From Candidatus Undinarchaeales archaeon SRR5007147.bin71 (GTDB lineage: Archaea; Undinarchaeota; Undinarchaeia; Undinarchaeales; Undinarchaeaceae), in contig DVAE01000004.1 of the NCBI GenBank assembly GCA_014189675.1, forward strand, positions 1 to 8,473: 8,473 nt of DNA, read 5' to 3'. Both the position numbers and the translations under genes were made by a program. Of the stretch, positions 1-5,674 are shown piece by piece. Within the stretch, counting starts at the first letter, position 1; the number at the start of each line of letters is the position of its first letter. Below the pieces are notes generated by a model, which was given only the letters and a program-made list of their open reading frames with translations, made no database searches and was not told where the DNA came from.

Positions 1-305
1 AATATGCTATCAAGGCTCTTTTCTGAAATGTGCCTCCTTGTTATTTTTTTGAGAATGCTTCGTTTTTTTCGCGGCTTTTCAGCTTTGGAATCTTCGATTT
101 TCTTTTCTTCTTCAACTTTCTCTTCTGAGTCTTTTTTGGATTTCTCCTTCTTCTTTATTTTTGTTTTTTTCTTAGCAGACAGCTTTGGAGCTTCAAGATC
201 TTCCTCTACTTCAACAAGAACTTCCTCTTCTACTTCCTCTGTTTCTGCCTCTTTTCCGGCTTTGTCGAAAAAGCCCTTTAGCTTCTTTTTAAGATTTCCA
301 AACAT
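1..305 (-). CDS. ftsY: Signal recognition particle receptor FtsY, N-terminal part (runs off the left edge)
   Basis: Only the first 101 codons are in the window. The protein begins MFGNLKKKLKGFF, typical of archaeal FtsY starts. An acidic then Lys-rich charged region follows to about residue 85, and the last visible residues (ITRRHISEKSLDSI) look like the start of the helical N domain that precedes the GTPase domain. FtsY is the membrane-associated GTPase that docks SRP-ribosome complexes at the translocon. The GTPase motifs lie outside the window, so the call rests on the start, the charged region and context: in archaea ftsY commonly follows prefoldin alpha in the eL39-eL31 cluster. A GGAG Shine-Dalgarno core lies about 13 nt before the ATG, and the gap to the prefoldin gene is 24 nt. 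An earlier ATG 10 nt upstream is out of frame. Confidence 0.85.
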   Translation of the reverse strand, partial: MFGNLKKKLKGFFDKAGKEAETEEVEEEVLVEVEEDLEAPKLSAKKKTKIKKKEKSKKDSEEKVEEEKKIEDSKAEKPRKKRSILKKITRRHISEKSLDSI

Positions 306-318
306 AATTAATCATACG

Positions 319-326
319 ACTCCTGC
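319..326 (-). promoter_or_regulatory. Shine-Dalgarno site for ftsY
   Basis: Read on the minus strand the site is GCAGGAGT, with a GGAG core in the pfdA-ftsY gap. It supports the ATG at 305 as the ftsY start, although the spacing of about 13 nt is slightly long. Confidence 0.5.
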
Positions 327-329
327 TTA

Positions 330-755
330 TTAGTCTTTAGCTCTATTCTCTGCCATCATTTTTTCAAGCTCAGGTTCGAGCTTTTCCATTTCTTTGGCTG
401 TTTTTTTGAATTCTGTCTCTATTTTATTTTTAATGTTCTCAAAATTTTTGGCGGCTTCTTCTGTTTCTTTCAGTGCTTCCTTGATATCAGAATCTTTGAA
501 AAGTCCTGCTCCAATACCTCTGACGACCTTTGAAGGGTTTTCAATAACTGCCTTCACAAATGTGTTTACACCAACTGGTACTAGCATTTCCGTTTCCCTT
601 TCAGCTCCGTCCAGGGCTTCAAGAGCTTCCTTTGACACATCCAAGCTTGCTTGGGTATTTGCCAAGGATTCCATTTCCTTTGCAAGGTTTTCTATCTGGG
701 CCTTCTTCATATTATATTTCTCAATAGTTTCCTGAAGGTTTTTATTGTCTGTCAT
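330..755 (-). CDS. pfdA: Prefoldin alpha subunit
   Basis: This 141-residue protein has the prefoldin alpha plan. An N-terminal coiled-coil helix (about residues 3-50, Gln/Lys/Glu-rich heptads) leads to a central beta-hairpin region with the signature 'EMLVPVGVNTFVKAVI' (about 56-71) and a Gly-containing 'VVRGIGAGLF' stretch. A C-terminal coiled coil follows (about 88-138). Archaeal prefoldin is an alpha2-beta4 jellyfish-shaped cytosolic chaperone that captures unfolded chains and hands them to the thermosome. Length is normal for the family (about 140-150). It begins 4 nt after eL31 stops, and a GAGG Shine-Dalgarno core sits inside the last eL31 codons, so the two are probably translationally coupled. 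The position between eL31 and ftsY matches the common archaeal cluster, but eIF6 and eL20, usually found between eL31 and pfdA, are absent here. Confidence 0.9.
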   Translation of the reverse strand: MTDNKNLQETIEKYNMKKAQIENLAKEMESLANTQASLDVSKEALEALDGAERETEMLVPVGVNTFVKAVIENPSKVVRGIGAGLFKDSDIKEALKETEEAAKNFENIKNKIETEFKKTAKEMEKLEPELEKMMAENRAKD

Positions 756-759
756 AATA

Positions 760-1170
760 TTATTCCTCAGATTTTCTGAGACTTACGCGTGCGAGTCCTT
801 CCTTGTTTTTCTCAACACTTACTCGTATGCTTGCTGGGGATTTCTTGTATCCGCGTTTCCAAATTTTCTCGTTAAGCTCTGGATCTATGTATATTGCAGT
901 AGGTTTTATGTGCTGTTCTATGTAGCTTCTTACTCGTTTTGAAGCATCCTTCGCTTTCGAAGTAGTATTATATTGTTTTCTGAGTGGGATGGTGTAAACT
1001 CTTGTCAAAACAGCCTTAAATTCTTCTACTGGCTCCTCTTCCTTTGATTTCTTCTGCTTTTTAGGAACTTCTTCAGCTTTAACAGTCTCTGCTTCCTCAA
1101 GTTTTTCAGGCTTCTCAGTCTTTTTCGCCTTCTTGGCAGTTTTTGTATCTTTTTTAGTAGTTTCAGCCAT
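760..1170 (-). CDS. rpl31e: Large-subunit ribosomal protein eL31 with Lys/Glu-rich N-terminal extension
   Basis: The conserved eL31 domain occupies about residues 50-136, recognised by 'AVLTRVYTIPLRKQYNTTSK', 'ASKRVRSYIEQHIKP' and 'IDPELNEKIWKRG'. eL31 sits near the peptide exit tunnel on the outside of the 50S subunit. The family is usually about 85-95 residues, so residues 1-50 are an extension. It is almost all Lys, Glu, Ala and Thr with no hydrophobic core, so probably disordered. The start was chosen because its ATG overlaps the eL39 stop by one base (TAATG), typical of coupled translation. An internal start that would remove the extension is not evident: no Met occurs between the initiator and the domain. 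Similar charged tails occur on uL22 and uS3 in this window. Confidence 0.92.
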   Translation of the reverse strand: MAETTKKDTKTAKKAKKTEKPEKLEEAETVKAEEVPKKQKKSKEEEPVEEFKAVLTRVYTIPLRKQYNTTSKAKDASKRVRSYIEQHIKPTAIYIDPELNEKIWKRGYKKSPASIRVSVEKNKEGLARVSLRKSEE

Positions 1171-1325
1171 TATGCCTTAGTCTTTCCGACTCTCCAGTGC
1201 CTTCTCTTGGGGTGGCTATTGACCCTCCTGTGAGTCTTGACAATAACCCAGAGTGGAACTCTCTTCGCGTGCCTCGCGATTTTTCCAAGTCTTTGCTTGT
1301 AGTTGGTATGCTTTCTGCTTCCCAT
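1170..1325 (-). CDS. rpl39e: Large-subunit ribosomal protein eL39
   Basis: A short reading frame of 51 codons encodes [20 protein letters not shown] and continues through '[13 protein letters not shown]' to '[14 protein letters not shown]'. This is a full-length eL39: very basic, about 50 residues, with the family's conserved 'KxRLgKxxkqnrxvPxWvxxkT' pattern and 'RRHWR' near the C terminus. eL39 is an unfolded strand with a short helix that lines the lower exit tunnel of archaeal and eukaryotic ribosomes, where bacteria have part of uL23. It is the first gene of the minus-strand operon; its stop overlaps the eL31 start by one base. A TATA box about 25 nt upstream of the ATG suggests a leaderless mRNA, which fits the lack of a Shine-Dalgarno site. 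Confidence 0.95.
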   Translation of the reverse strand: MGSRKHTNYKQRLGKIARHAKRVPLWVIVKTHRRVNSHPKRRHWRVGKTKA

Positions 1326-1345
1326 CGTATTACACAAGTAGTGAT

Positions 1346-1356
1346 GCTTTTTATAC
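1346..1356 (-). promoter_or_regulatory. TATA box of the eL39-eL31-pfdA-ftsY operon
   Basis: Read on the minus strand the site is GTATAAAAAGC, centred about 25 nt upstream of the eL39 ATG. This matches the archaeal TATA-to-start distance, so the mRNA would be leaderless or nearly so. A weaker TATTTAAC lies further upstream around 1372-1380. Confidence 0.6.
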
Positions 1357-1402
1357 GAGTTTATTGTTTGTTAAATACTTTGTGGTCAGCTTTTGACTCG
1401 GC

Positions 1403-1786
1403 TCACTTATAGCGCTTTTCGTGGACAAGGACGTTCCCTATCCTTCGCATCATTACAAAACCGTAGCCCCATAGGACTGGAAGCCAGAGGGGCATTCCGA
1501 AGAGGGTTTGATCGACAAATGTCTGTTTCCATGTGAATTGGTGGTAGAGGGCGTCTCCTGCCCATTCCATTGTAAAGCCTACAATGGTTCCGAGAATGAA
1601 AACCTTCCATTCATTTCTTTCATAGCGGACTGCAAAGTTCGCCAAAATCAATACTATGATTGTCAGAAGTATAAGAAGCTCGGCCATCACTATCTTCGTT
1701 ATGAAAAGTGCTAGGAACATCAGTCCAACCTCAATGGCGATTTCTGTTTCCGGCCTGTCCCCAATTTTTTTTATCCTTTCAAACAT
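1403..1786 (-). CDS. Small multi-pass membrane protein of unknown function
   Basis: I do not recognise the family. The 127-residue protein has a charged N terminus and probably four membrane segments: about 17-34, 35-53, 62-75 and 96-113, with the first two separated only by a short turn. The second half carries a motif-like run: G-T-x-x-G-F-x-x-E74-W75-x-G77-D78 in the third segment, then F96-G-M-P-L-W101-L-P-V-L-W106-G in the fourth, followed by a positively charged cytosolic-looking end (MMRRIG, then HEKRYK). Polar and acidic residues within membrane helices, plus conserved-looking Gly/Pro/Trp, suggest a small integral membrane enzyme or transport-related protein, but this is only shape. 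It lies alone between tRNA-Ser and eL39, both on the same strand. A possible BRE/TATA pair sits about 45 nt upstream. Confidence 0.75.
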   Translation of the reverse strand: MFERIKKIGDRPETEIAIEVGLMFLALFITKIVMAELLILLTIIVLILANFAVRYERNEWKVFILGTIVGFTMEWAGDALYHQFTWKQTFVDQTLFGMPLWLPVLWGYGFVMMRRIGNVLVHEKRYK

Positions 1787-1825
1787 ATTTCTAGACCTTT
1801 GTCACGTATTCTCTAAACTACTTTG

Positions 1826-1840
1826 CTTAAAAAAGATTTC
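1826..1840 (-). promoter_or_regulatory. Possible BRE/TATA promoter of the membrane-protein gene
   Basis: On the minus strand the site reads approximately GAAATCTTTTTTAAG, a purine-rich BRE-like stretch followed by a T/A-rich box. It is centred about 45 nt upstream of the start at 1786, implying a leader of about 20 nt that contains a weak AAAGGT Shine-Dalgarno-like stretch. The box is not a perfect TATA, so this is tentative. Confidence 0.35.
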
Positions 1841-1857
1841 GTAATGAAAATACTGAG

Positions 1858-1940
1858 CGCCGCGAGTCGGATTTGAACCGACATGTCCCGGAGGACCCGG
1901 TTTTCGAGACCGGTGCAATACCAGATTATGCGATCGCGGC
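1858..1940 (-). tRNA. tRNA-Ser (anticodon CGA)
   Basis: The 83-nt minus-strand sequence folds as a type II tRNA. The acceptor stem is GCCGCGA paired with TCGCGGC (7 bp) with discriminator G. The D arm has a short GCA/TGC stem with TGG in the loop. The anticodon stem CCGGT/ACCGG encloses the loop CTCGAAA, giving anticodon CGA (reads UCG, serine). A long variable arm with stem GTCC/GGAC and loop TCCG is diagnostic of Ser or Leu. The T arm is GTCGG-TTCAAAT-CCGAC. The G discriminator also fits serine. There is no intron, and the 3' CCA is not encoded (the following bases are CTC), so CCA must be added by the nucleotidyltransferase. Confidence 0.97.
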
Positions 1941-2014
1941 GAGCGTATGCGAGCTGCGAGTTATGCAGTACTAATTTGCAAGGTCTGCATCTGATCGCGG
2001 CATAGCTAAGTCTT

Positions 2015-2023
2015 GTATATAAT
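2015..2023 (-). promoter_or_regulatory. TATA box, probably for tRNA-Ser
   Basis: On the minus strand the site reads ATTATATAC, between the nuclease-like gene and the tRNA. A start about 25 nt downstream, near 1993, would give a pre-tRNA with a 5' leader of about 50 nt to be removed by RNase P. Confidence 0.5.
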
Positions 2024-2051
2024 CCTTAATAAAACTATTACGATTTCGCCT

Positions 2052-2960
2052 CTAACTCTTCTTCCGCAAAGCCCACTCTTGCTTTATTACATTGGATTCT
2101 GCATTTCCGTTTTTGTTTGCTACGCGACCAACTTTTCCAGCCCTCTCTAGCTTGTAGAGTTCGTTCACAATAACGCTTGATGAGATCTTGAGTACGGATG
2201 CGATGTCGTCTGCGTTCATACTTGCCTGTGCTCCGAGTGAGTCACTTATTTGCTGCCCAAGATTTTCTTCTGCTTTAGCGCTTTCCTCAGGCGTTTTTCT
2301 CGGAGATCTTGAAGTTTCCATATTTCCGAGCTTCTTTCCCGCCTTTTCTACATGTTCTCTTAATTTATCTTGCACTTTCTTGTCATGAGCATTTACTATT
2401 TTAGACACTTTTCCGCTCAGGTCAAGATCATTTGTCATCAGGGCAATTCCGTACTGGCTCGCAAAACTTTTCGCGTAGTCCGCAAGGTCTCTGTTTGTGA
2501 CGAGTATAGCGTTTGACGGTAGGAGATCAACAGTCTTTGCGACTAGATCGCCTACTGCTCTTGCGTCTATTCTATTTGAAGCTTCATCAGGCATTTGCCT
2601 GCATTCTATTATGAGTTCAGGACTCTTCCCTGCTGGAGGCACCTTGTGGCTTCCACTGTATAGCACGAAGTCAGGGATGTGCCTTGCTCCTGAACCTCCC
2701 CGAATTGGTAATCTGTGCCACACACTCATTGGGTTGTAATCTGTTCTCATCACAAGTATAGGCGGATCGCGGGGGCTTGTTGACTGCTTTAAAGACTCTT
2801 CACCATCTACTTCAACAAATTCGTTCTTGAGACTGTTGAAAATTTCTTCTTCAAGTGTAAGTTCTTGTATATTCTTCTCTGCTTTTAGGCCCTCTAGTCC
2901 GGGTCCCCCTTCTTCAATATAATGTTCCTGAACCTTTTTCTTGAAAATTCCAAGTGCCAT
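2052..2960 (-). CDS. Mrr-like restriction-endonuclease-fold protein with C-terminal winged helix
   Basis: This 302-residue protein has three parts. Residues 1-65 are charged and helical. Residues 66-185 look like a PD-(D/E)xK nuclease core of the Mrr type: 'HIPDFVLY' supplies P96-D97, a strand 'ELIIECRQ' supplies E119-C-R121, and 'NAILVTNRDLADYAKSFASQ' followed by 'GIALMTND' (150-178) matches the Mrr pattern of an 'ilvT' strand, helix and 'gi.l' strand. The usual (D/E)xK lysine is replaced by Arg, so catalysis is uncertain. After a charged linker (190-245), residues 248-300 form a winged helix ('ADDIASVLKISSSVIVNELYKLERAGKVGRV'). A role in DNA cleavage, repair or DNA binding is inference. The start at 2960 was preferred over an upstream ATG at 3029 because a TATA box lies 25 nt before it and the extra residues overlap the promoter region. 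No methylase or other partner is adjacent. Confidence 0.7.
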   Translation of the reverse strand: MALGIFKKKVQEHYIEEGGPGLEGLKAEKNIQELTLEEEIFNSLKNEFVEVDGEESLKQSTSPRDPPILVMRTDYNPMSVWHRLPIRGGSGARHIPDFVLYSGSHKVPPAGKSPELIIECRQMPDEASNRIDARAVGDLVAKTVDLLPSNAILVTNRDLADYAKSFASQYGIALMTNDLDLSGKVSKIVNAHDKKVQDKLREHVEKAGKKLGNMETSRSPRKTPEESAKAEENLGQQISDSLGAQASMNADDIASVLKISSSVIVNELYKLERAGKVGRVANKNGNAESNVIKQEWALRKKS

Positions 2961-2980
2961 AAAAATGAATATATTTCCTA

Positions 2981-2990
2981 GATATAAATC
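2981..2990 (-). promoter_or_regulatory. TATA box of the nuclease-like gene
   Basis: On the minus strand the site reads GATTTATATC, centred about 25 nt before the ATG at 2960. The spacing fits leaderless transcription and supports that start. Confidence 0.6.
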
Positions 2991-3005
2991 CTTTTCCGTA
3001 TAAGC

Positions 3006-3017
3006 AAATATATAAAT
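3006..3017 (+). promoter_or_regulatory. TATA box of the thioredoxin-like gene (divergent promoter)
   Basis: The sequence AAATATATAAAT is centred about 27 nt before the ATG at 3039, consistent with a leaderless transcript. The box is nearly palindromic and lies about 25 bp from the opposing TATA box, so the two divergent genes share a 78-bp control region. Confidence 0.6.
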
Positions 3018-3038
3018 TAAGTCAGGCACTTCTATACT

Positions 3039-3425
3039 ATGTCTAAGAAAACTATATTTCTCACTGTTTCTCTTATTGTAATTATATCTGGGGTCCTACT
3101 TTTCAAACCCCAAGTTTCCGGTTTCATAACATTGGGTCACGATTATACTCTTGACAGTTTTACGGAGTGTCTTGCTGAGAATAATGCTATTATGTATGGT
3201 GCTTACTGGTGTCCTCACTGCACCACTCAGAAGGAAATGTTCGGTGACAGCCTGTCTGGAGTTCTTTACATTGAGTGTGATTCTAAAGGAAAAAATGCAA
3301 AACCAGAGCTCTGTAGGCAAAATAACGTACAATCCTATCCTACTTGGATAATCAGTGGAACGAAATATTCAGGAGTTCAGTCTCTTCAGGATCTTTCTGA
3401 TATAACTGGTTGTAGCCTCGAGTGA
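3039..3425 (+). CDS. Membrane-anchored thioredoxin-like protein, VKOR-partner type
   Basis: The 128-residue protein starts with KK and one hydrophobic segment (about residues 5-22), an uncleaved anchor or signal peptide. A small thioredoxin fold follows. The redox motif is C58-P-H-C61 in 'YGAYWCPHCTTQKEMFG'; 'YIECDSKGKNA' and 'LCRQNNVQSYPTWII' (cis-Pro P101) follow, and it ends with 'YSGVQSLQDLSDITG'. This is very close in pattern to the thioredoxin domain fused to or partnered with bacterial and archaeal vitamin K epoxide reductase (VKOR) homologues, which form disulfides in exported proteins. Further cysteines at 44, 80, 92 and 125 (C80 and C92 also occur in that family) could form a structural or relay disulfide. 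It is expected to act outside the cytoplasmic membrane. No VKOR or DsbB gene is visible nearby, so its redox partner is elsewhere or different. Confidence 0.85.
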   Translation: MSKKTIFLTVSLIVIISGVLLFKPQVSGFITLGHDYTLDSFTECLAENNAIMYGAYWCPHCTTQKEMFGDSLSGVLYIECDSKGKNAKPELCRQNNVQSYPTWIISGTKYSGVQSLQDLSDITGCSLE

Positions 3426-3442
3426 TTGCCTTCCAGCGTAAT

Positions 3443-3470
3443 GTTTATATAGGTAATTCTATATAAATAG
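3443..3470 (+). promoter_or_regulatory. Tandem TATA boxes of the S10-type ribosomal operon
   Basis: Two TATA-like boxes lie in tandem: GTTTATATAG at 3443-3452 and CTATATAAATAG at 3459-3470. Starts about 25 nt downstream would fall near 3473 and 3490, leaving a leader of roughly 95-110 nt before uL3. Confidence 0.55.
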
Positions 3471-3506
3471 GCGGTCGCTAGAATTAGTTTTTTAGTTTGA
3501 CATCAT

Positions 3507-3525
3507 AGGGTTTCGTATGAGCCCT
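3507..3525 (+). promoter_or_regulatory. Hairpin in the uL3 operon leader
   Basis: AGGGTTT (3507-3513) can pair with GAGCCC preceded by its flanking base (3519-3525), giving a 7-bp stem with G-T wobbles and the 5-nt loop CGTAT. The loop and stem contain the ATG of a short upstream ORF. A regulatory role is inferred only from position. Confidence 0.3.
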
Positions 3526-3543
3526 CTGGAGTGCGCAAGGTGA
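3517..3543 (+). other. Eight-codon upstream ORF in the ribosomal operon leader
   Basis: ATG at 3517 is followed by codons for MSPLECAR and a TGA at 3541-3543. The stop overlaps AAGGTGAT (3537-3544), a strong match to the Shine-Dalgarno consensus that has no suitably spaced start codon after it. No Shine-Dalgarno site precedes this ATG, so translation is unproven; it may be chance. Confidence 0.2.
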
Positions 3544-3583
3544 TTGAAAACGTCCCCATACCTCTTCCAAAATCGGAGAATTC

Positions 3584-4561
3584 ATGCCCAGAATACACAG
3601 TCCAAGACGCGGATCCATGGCATACAGTCCCAGGAAAAGGGCTGCTCGCATTTATCCTAGAGTGAGGACTTGGCCGATTTCTGATGATCCTAAATTACTT
3701 GGTTTTGCTGGATATAAAGCTGGTATGACCCACATGTTTGTCCGTGATCCTCGCAAAGACTCAGCAACTGCCGGCAAGGATGTTTTTACACCAGTTACAA
3801 TCCTTGAGTGTCCGGATATCGTTCCTTTCGCAATCAGATTTTACAAGCGATCTGCCTACGGTTTCACGCCTTCTGGCGAGCTGTGGGCTGAAAATCTGAA
3901 TTCCCTCTCTCCGCACATCGCCAAAAAAATAAATATTCCCAAAAAAACTCCTTCTTCTCCTCCCTCTGACGCTGACCGCGTCACACTTCTCGTTTCAACT
4001 TTACCTTCTGAGGCTTCTGTTCCAAAAAAGAAGCCTGAAGTTTTTGAAATTGCAGTCGGCGGAAAGGAATTTAAAGATCAGCTGAAGTTTGCAGAATCTC
4101 TTCTGGGGAAGAGGCAGAAGCCAAACAATGTTTTCAAGGCAGGCGAGTACATTGATGTTGTTGCAGTTACTAAAGGAAAGGGTATGCAGGGTCCTGTCAA
4201 AAGGTTTGGTGTAAAAGTAGATTATAGGAAAGGTCACAATAAGGCAAGGCACGTTGGTTCTCTTGGTAATAGGGCATCTGCAACCCGCTGGACTGTTCCG
4301 ATGGCCGGTCAGATGGGATATGGTTCAAGAACAGAATTTAATAAGATGATTGTCCAGGTTGGGGAAAAAGGGGATGCAATAAGTCCTAAAGGTGGTTTTG
4401 TAAATTATGGTGTTATTGGAGGAGGCTACATAGCAATAAAGGGATCGGTTCCAGGTCCTGCTAAGAGGCTGGTCAGGCTTAGAACTCCTGTCAGGTCGAA
4501 GCAGGCACGTGGAGAACCTGAAATAACTTATGTAAGTCTGGAGTCAAAACAGGGACGCTAA
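3584..4561 (+). CDS. rpl3: Large-subunit ribosomal protein uL3
   Basis: The 325-residue length matches archaeal uL3. The N terminus (MPRIHSPRRGSMAYSPRKRA) matches the archaeal 'SPRRGS..y.PRKRA' signature, followed by 'FAGYKAGMTHM'. The central extension that reaches the peptidyl-transferase centre is clear: 'TKGKGMQGPVKRFGVK', then 'KARHVGSLGNRASATRWTVPMAGQMGYGSRTEFNK'. uL3 is an early-assembly protein of the 50S subunit near the A-site and the factor-binding region. The ATG was chosen because a CGGAG Shine-Dalgarno site lies 5 nt upstream and because the family signature starts here. It is the first gene of the plus-strand operon; its stop is separated from the uL4 start by one base. Confidence 0.97.
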   Translation: MPRIHSPRRGSMAYSPRKRAARIYPRVRTWPISDDPKLLGFAGYKAGMTHMFVRDPRKDSATAGKDVFTPVTILECPDIVPFAIRFYKRSAYGFTPSGELWAENLNSLSPHIAKKINIPKKTPSSPPSDADRVTLLVSTLPSEASVPKKKPEVFEIAVGGKEFKDQLKFAESLLGKRQKPNNVFKAGEYIDVVAVTKGKGMQGPVKRFGVKVDYRKGHNKARHVGSLGNRASATRWTVPMAGQMGYGSRTEFNKMIVQVGEKGDAISPKGGFVNYGVIGGGYIAIKGSVPGPAKRLVRLRTPVRSKQARGEPEITYVSLESKQGR

Positions 4562-4562
4562 T

Positions 4563-5399
4563 ATGAAGACAAATATACTGAAGCTTGATGGAAAGAAAGG
4601 GAAGAGCATAGATATACCTCTAGTTTTCTCCGAAGAGCTAAGGCCAGACCTTATTAGGAGAGCTTTTCATGCCGTTAGGAGCAGGCGTTATCAGCCAAAG
4701 GGAGCTGACCCACTGGCTGGGTTCAGAACAACCGCAACTGGATGGGGAACTGGTGGAGGAATGTCACGTATCCCTCGTACTAAGGCCGGTCCAAAAAGGA
4801 AAGGGAGGTCTGCTAAGGGAAGAAGGTACAGGAGCAAGGGAAGATGGTTCCCAGCTGCAGGAAGAGGCGCCATAATTCCAGGAACTGTTGGAGGAAGACA
4901 GGCTCACCCCCCAAAAAGCTGCAAAATTCTCATCAAAAAAATAAACACTAAGGAGCTTGGTAAAGCAATGCGGAGTGCAATTGCATCTACTGCCGTTCCA
5001 GAGCTTGTTAAAGGCCGTGGACATTCAATTGGAGATATTACTCTCCCTCTTGTTGTAGATGACAAATTCATGTCTCTTGAAAAGACTAAAGGGGTCAAGG
5101 AGACTCTTTCCACGATTGGTCTCTCTACAGAGCTAGAAAGAACATCGAAGAGAAGTATCAGGGCGGGAATTGGCAAACTCAGGGGAAGAAAGTACAGAAC
5201 AAAAACAGGTCCTCTAATTGTCGTTCCAAGTTCAGAGGAGAAGCAGCCTATATTGAAGGCGGCAAGGAATGTCCCAGGAGTCACTGCAGTTTCAGTGAAC
5301 GAGCTTGATATGGACATGCTTGCCCCAGGATCTCATGCTGGAAGGCTTACGATCTGGACTGAATCTGCTATAAAAGATTTGCAAAGGAGGTTTGCATAA
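4563..5399 (+). CDS. rpl4: Large-subunit ribosomal protein uL4
   Basis: The 278-residue protein carries the archaeal uL4 pattern: 'LIRRAFHAVRSRRYQPKGADPLAGFRTTA' early, the tunnel loop with 'GWGTGGGMSRIPR' to 'GTVGGRQAHPPK' (about 53-117), 'RSAIASTAVPELVKGRGH', and the C-terminal 'LAPGSHAGRLTIWTESAIKDL'. uL4 is a 50S assembly protein whose long loop lines the exit tunnel and forms the constriction with uL22. Archaeal uL4 is usually about 250-265 residues. The excess here appears to be a very basic stretch in the tunnel loop (about residues 73-95, 'KRKGRSAKGRRYRSKGR'). The stop overlaps the uL23 start by one base. In bacteria uL4 also represses its own operon; nothing here proves this in the archaeon. 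Confidence 0.96.
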   Translation: MKTNILKLDGKKGKSIDIPLVFSEELRPDLIRRAFHAVRSRRYQPKGADPLAGFRTTATGWGTGGGMSRIPRTKAGPKRKGRSAKGRRYRSKGRWFPAAGRGAIIPGTVGGRQAHPPKSCKILIKKINTKELGKAMRSAIASTAVPELVKGRGHSIGDITLPLVVDDKFMSLEKTKGVKETLSTIGLSTELERTSKRSIRAGIGKLRGRKYRTKTGPLIVVPSSEEKQPILKAARNVPGVTAVSVNELDMDMLAPGSHAGRLTIWTESAIKDLQRRFA

Positions 5400-5659
5400 T
5401 GGAACCATACGAAGTACTTTTGTACTCTCTCATGACAGAAAAGGCCGTTGGAATGGCTACCGCAGAAAATAAATTGACTTTTGCGGTTTCTAAGAATGCC
5501 AACAAAGAAGAAATTGCCAATGCAGTTGAGAAAGCATACAAAGTAAAAGTCCAGAAGGTTGTCACTCAGAGAACATTCAAGGGACTCAAGAAAGCCATCG
5601 TAAGACTGGACTCTCAGTTTTCAGCTGAGGAAATCGCCAGTCGAATAGGTGCTTTCTGA
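5399..5659 (+). CDS. rpl23: Large-subunit ribosomal protein uL23
   Basis: The 86-residue protein matches the short archaeal uL23 (about 80-86). The N terminus 'PYEVLLYSLMTEKAVGMATAENKLTFAV' corresponds to the family's 'tEKa....e..n.l.F.V' motif, and 'EEIANAVEKAYKVKVQKVVTQ' to the conserved 'I..AvE..y.VkV..Vnt'. The C-terminal half ends in 'KKAIVRL'. uL23 sits at the tunnel exit and is the docking point for SRP and nascent-chain chaperones, so it functionally connects to the ftsY and pfdA genes in the other operon. The start overlaps the uL4 stop (TAATG). Length and motifs are normal. Confidence 0.95.
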   Translation: MEPYEVLLYSLMTEKAVGMATAENKLTFAVSKNANKEEIANAVEKAYKVKVQKVVTQRTFKGLKKAIVRLDSQFSAEEIASRIGAF

Positions 5660-5674
5660 TGAGATTAATATAAA

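Noticed and set aside
4-735. Plus-strand frames of 109 and 113 codons rich in Ser and Phe
   Set aside because: They are antisense shadows of the charged FtsY and prefoldin coding regions; Lys/Glu codons read backwards give Phe/Ser. No promoter or Shine-Dalgarno site supports them.
1197-1412. Plus-strand frame of 71 codons
   Set aside because: It is antisense to eL39 and its promoter; eL39 on the minus strand has clear family identity.
1858-2001. Integrated-element attachment site at tRNA-Ser
   Set aside because: The duplicated 9 bases are from the tRNA 5' end, whereas integrases normally duplicate the 3' part; no integrase or foreign genes lie between the copies.
2961-3029. Upstream ATG extending the nuclease-like protein by 23 residues
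   Set aside because: The extension covers the TATA box and its residues are not part of a recognisable domain; the internal ATG at 2960 has ideal leaderless spacing.
4904-5317. Minus-strand frame of 137 codons with hydrophobic stretches
   Set aside because: It lies entirely inside uL4 on the opposite strand and shows no independent start signals.
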